64,000 bases of DNA from Fistulifera solaris. Lineage: Eukaryota > Bacillariophyta > Bacillariophyceae > Naviculales > Stauroneidaceae. The stretch is taken from positions 522,197 to 586,196 of the forward strand of contig AP026154.1 in the NCBI GenBank assembly GCA_030295235.1. The letters are read 5' to 3'. The position numbers were made by a program, and so were the translations under genes. A model generated the notes under the pieces. The model did not search any database. It saw nothing but the letters and a program-made list of their open reading frames with translations, and was not told the origin of the DNA. Below are positions 63,283 to 64,000 of the stretch, one piece after another. Within the stretch, counting starts at the first letter, position 1, and every line of letters starts with the position of its first letter.

Positions 63283-64000
63283 GGTTAGGGTTAGGGTTAG
63301 GGTTAGGGTTAGGGTTAGGGTTAGGGTTAGGGTTAGGGTTAGGGTTAGGGTTAGGGTTAGGGTTAGGGTTAGGGTTAGGGTTGGGGTTAGGGTTAGGGTT
63401 AGGGTTAGGGTTAGGGTTAGGGTTGGGGTTAGGGTTAGGGTTAGGGTTAGGGTTGGGGTTGGGGTTAGGGTTAGGGTTAGGGTTAGGGTTAGGGTTAGGG
63501 TTAGGGGTTAGGGTTAGGGTTAGGGTTAGGGTTAGGGTTAGGGTTGGGGTTAGGGTTGGGGTTAGGGTTAGGGTTAGGGTTAGGGTTAGGGTTAGGGTTA
63601 GGGTTAGGGTTAGGGTTAGGAGTTAGGAAGGTTAGGAGTTAGGAGTTAGGAGTTAGGAGTTAGGGTTAGGAGTTAGGGTTAGGAGTTAGGAGTTAGGAGT
63701 TAGAGGTTAGGAGTTAGGAGTTAGGGTTAGGAGTTAGGGTTAGGAGTTAGGAGTTTAGGGTTAGGAGTTAGGAGTTAGGAGTTAGGAGTTAGGAGTTAGG
63801 AGTTAGGGAGTTAGGGTTAGGGTTAGGAGTTAGGGTTAGGGTTAGGGTTAGGGTTAGGAGTTAGGAGTTAGGAGTTAGGAGTTAGGGTTAGGAGTTAGGA
63901 GTTAGAGAAGGGTTAGGGTTAGGGTTAGGGTTAGGGTTAGGGTTAGGGTTAAAGAGTTAGGGTTAGGAGTTAGGGTTAGGGTTAGGGTTAGGGTTAGGAG
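63283..64000 (+). repeat. Telomeric (TTAGGG)n array with variant units, chromosome right end
   Basis: 63283-63620 is mostly perfect TTAGGG with scattered TTGGGG and one TTAGGGG. 63620-63910 is dominated by TTAGGAG with interspersed TTAGGG. 63910-64000 returns to TTAGGG. The G-rich strand runs toward the right, as expected for a right-hand telomere. Apparent ORFs here are repeat artefacts. Confidence 0.97.

Noticed and set aside
63263-63626. Two 81-82 codon ORFs of Arg-Val or Gly-Leu dipeptides
   Set aside because: Pure translations of TTAGGG repeats.
1-64000. CRISPR arrays, bacterial operons, prophage, rRNA genes
   Set aside because: No regularly spaced repeats, no Shine-Dalgarno-linked gene strings and no rRNA sequence seen; introns and telomere show a nuclear eukaryotic chromosome.

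Overview
The window is the right end of a stramenopile chromosome, most likely from a diatom. Nuclear-type genes are spaced 0.1-2 kb apart, with short spliceosomal introns (about 74-125 nt, GT...AG). Many proteins carry bipartite plastid presequences with an aromatic residue after the signal peptide (ASAF-type motif). There is a diatom-type cyclin, and the sequence ends in a (TTAGGG)n array with TTGGGG and TTAGGAG variants. I do not assign a species.

Layout. 1-8.4 kb: SppA protease (runs off the left edge), a type II membrane protein of unknown function, and a plastid-targeted FemAB-like/DUF482 protein. 8.5-16.3 kb: secretory FKBP, COG6, and a 995-residue protein with a possible chorein-like N-terminus. 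16.3-18.75 kb: AT-rich, gene-poor, with a decayed tandem repeat. 18.75-26.2 kb: MFS transporter, secreted chitin-binding-4/LPMO protein, mannitol-dehydrogenase family enzyme, plastid PAP2 phosphatase. 27.2-34.4 kb: Sec61 gamma, a Lys-rich protein, plastid PRPP synthetase-like protein, FTR1 iron permease, mRNA cap guanine-N7 methyltransferase. 34.7-54.7 kb: five paralogues of a small secreted Cys-rich protein, dispersed among a plastid calycin-like protein, dihydroxyacetone kinase, a DUF2993-like protein, a cyclin and NAA10. This stretch also holds two gene relics and a 4.3-kb Mutator-like DNA transposon with 230-238 bp terminal inverted repeats, a 10-bp target duplication and a Ulp1-type protease. 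55.4-59.0 kb: a putative thylakoid-lumen protein and a large secreted, GPI-anchored-looking protein with an internal duplication. 59.4-64 kb: subtelomere and telomere.

The subtelomere is the most unusual part. It is a stack of sequence blocks that all begin at the same place, against TTAGGG repeats on the centromere side, and stop at different places on the telomere side before TTAGGG resumes. One block family carries a reverse transcriptase fragment with a YADD-like motif. Another carries a RusA-like resolvase fragment. This is the pattern expected if element RNAs ending in CCCTAA were copied onto the open chromosome end.

A technical point affects the whole annotation. At least seven host-gene reading-frame breaks are single-base differences, mostly in mononucleotide runs, and one lies in Sec61 gamma. 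They look like sequencing or assembly indels rather than real pseudogenes, so I annotate those loci as single genes and name the break.
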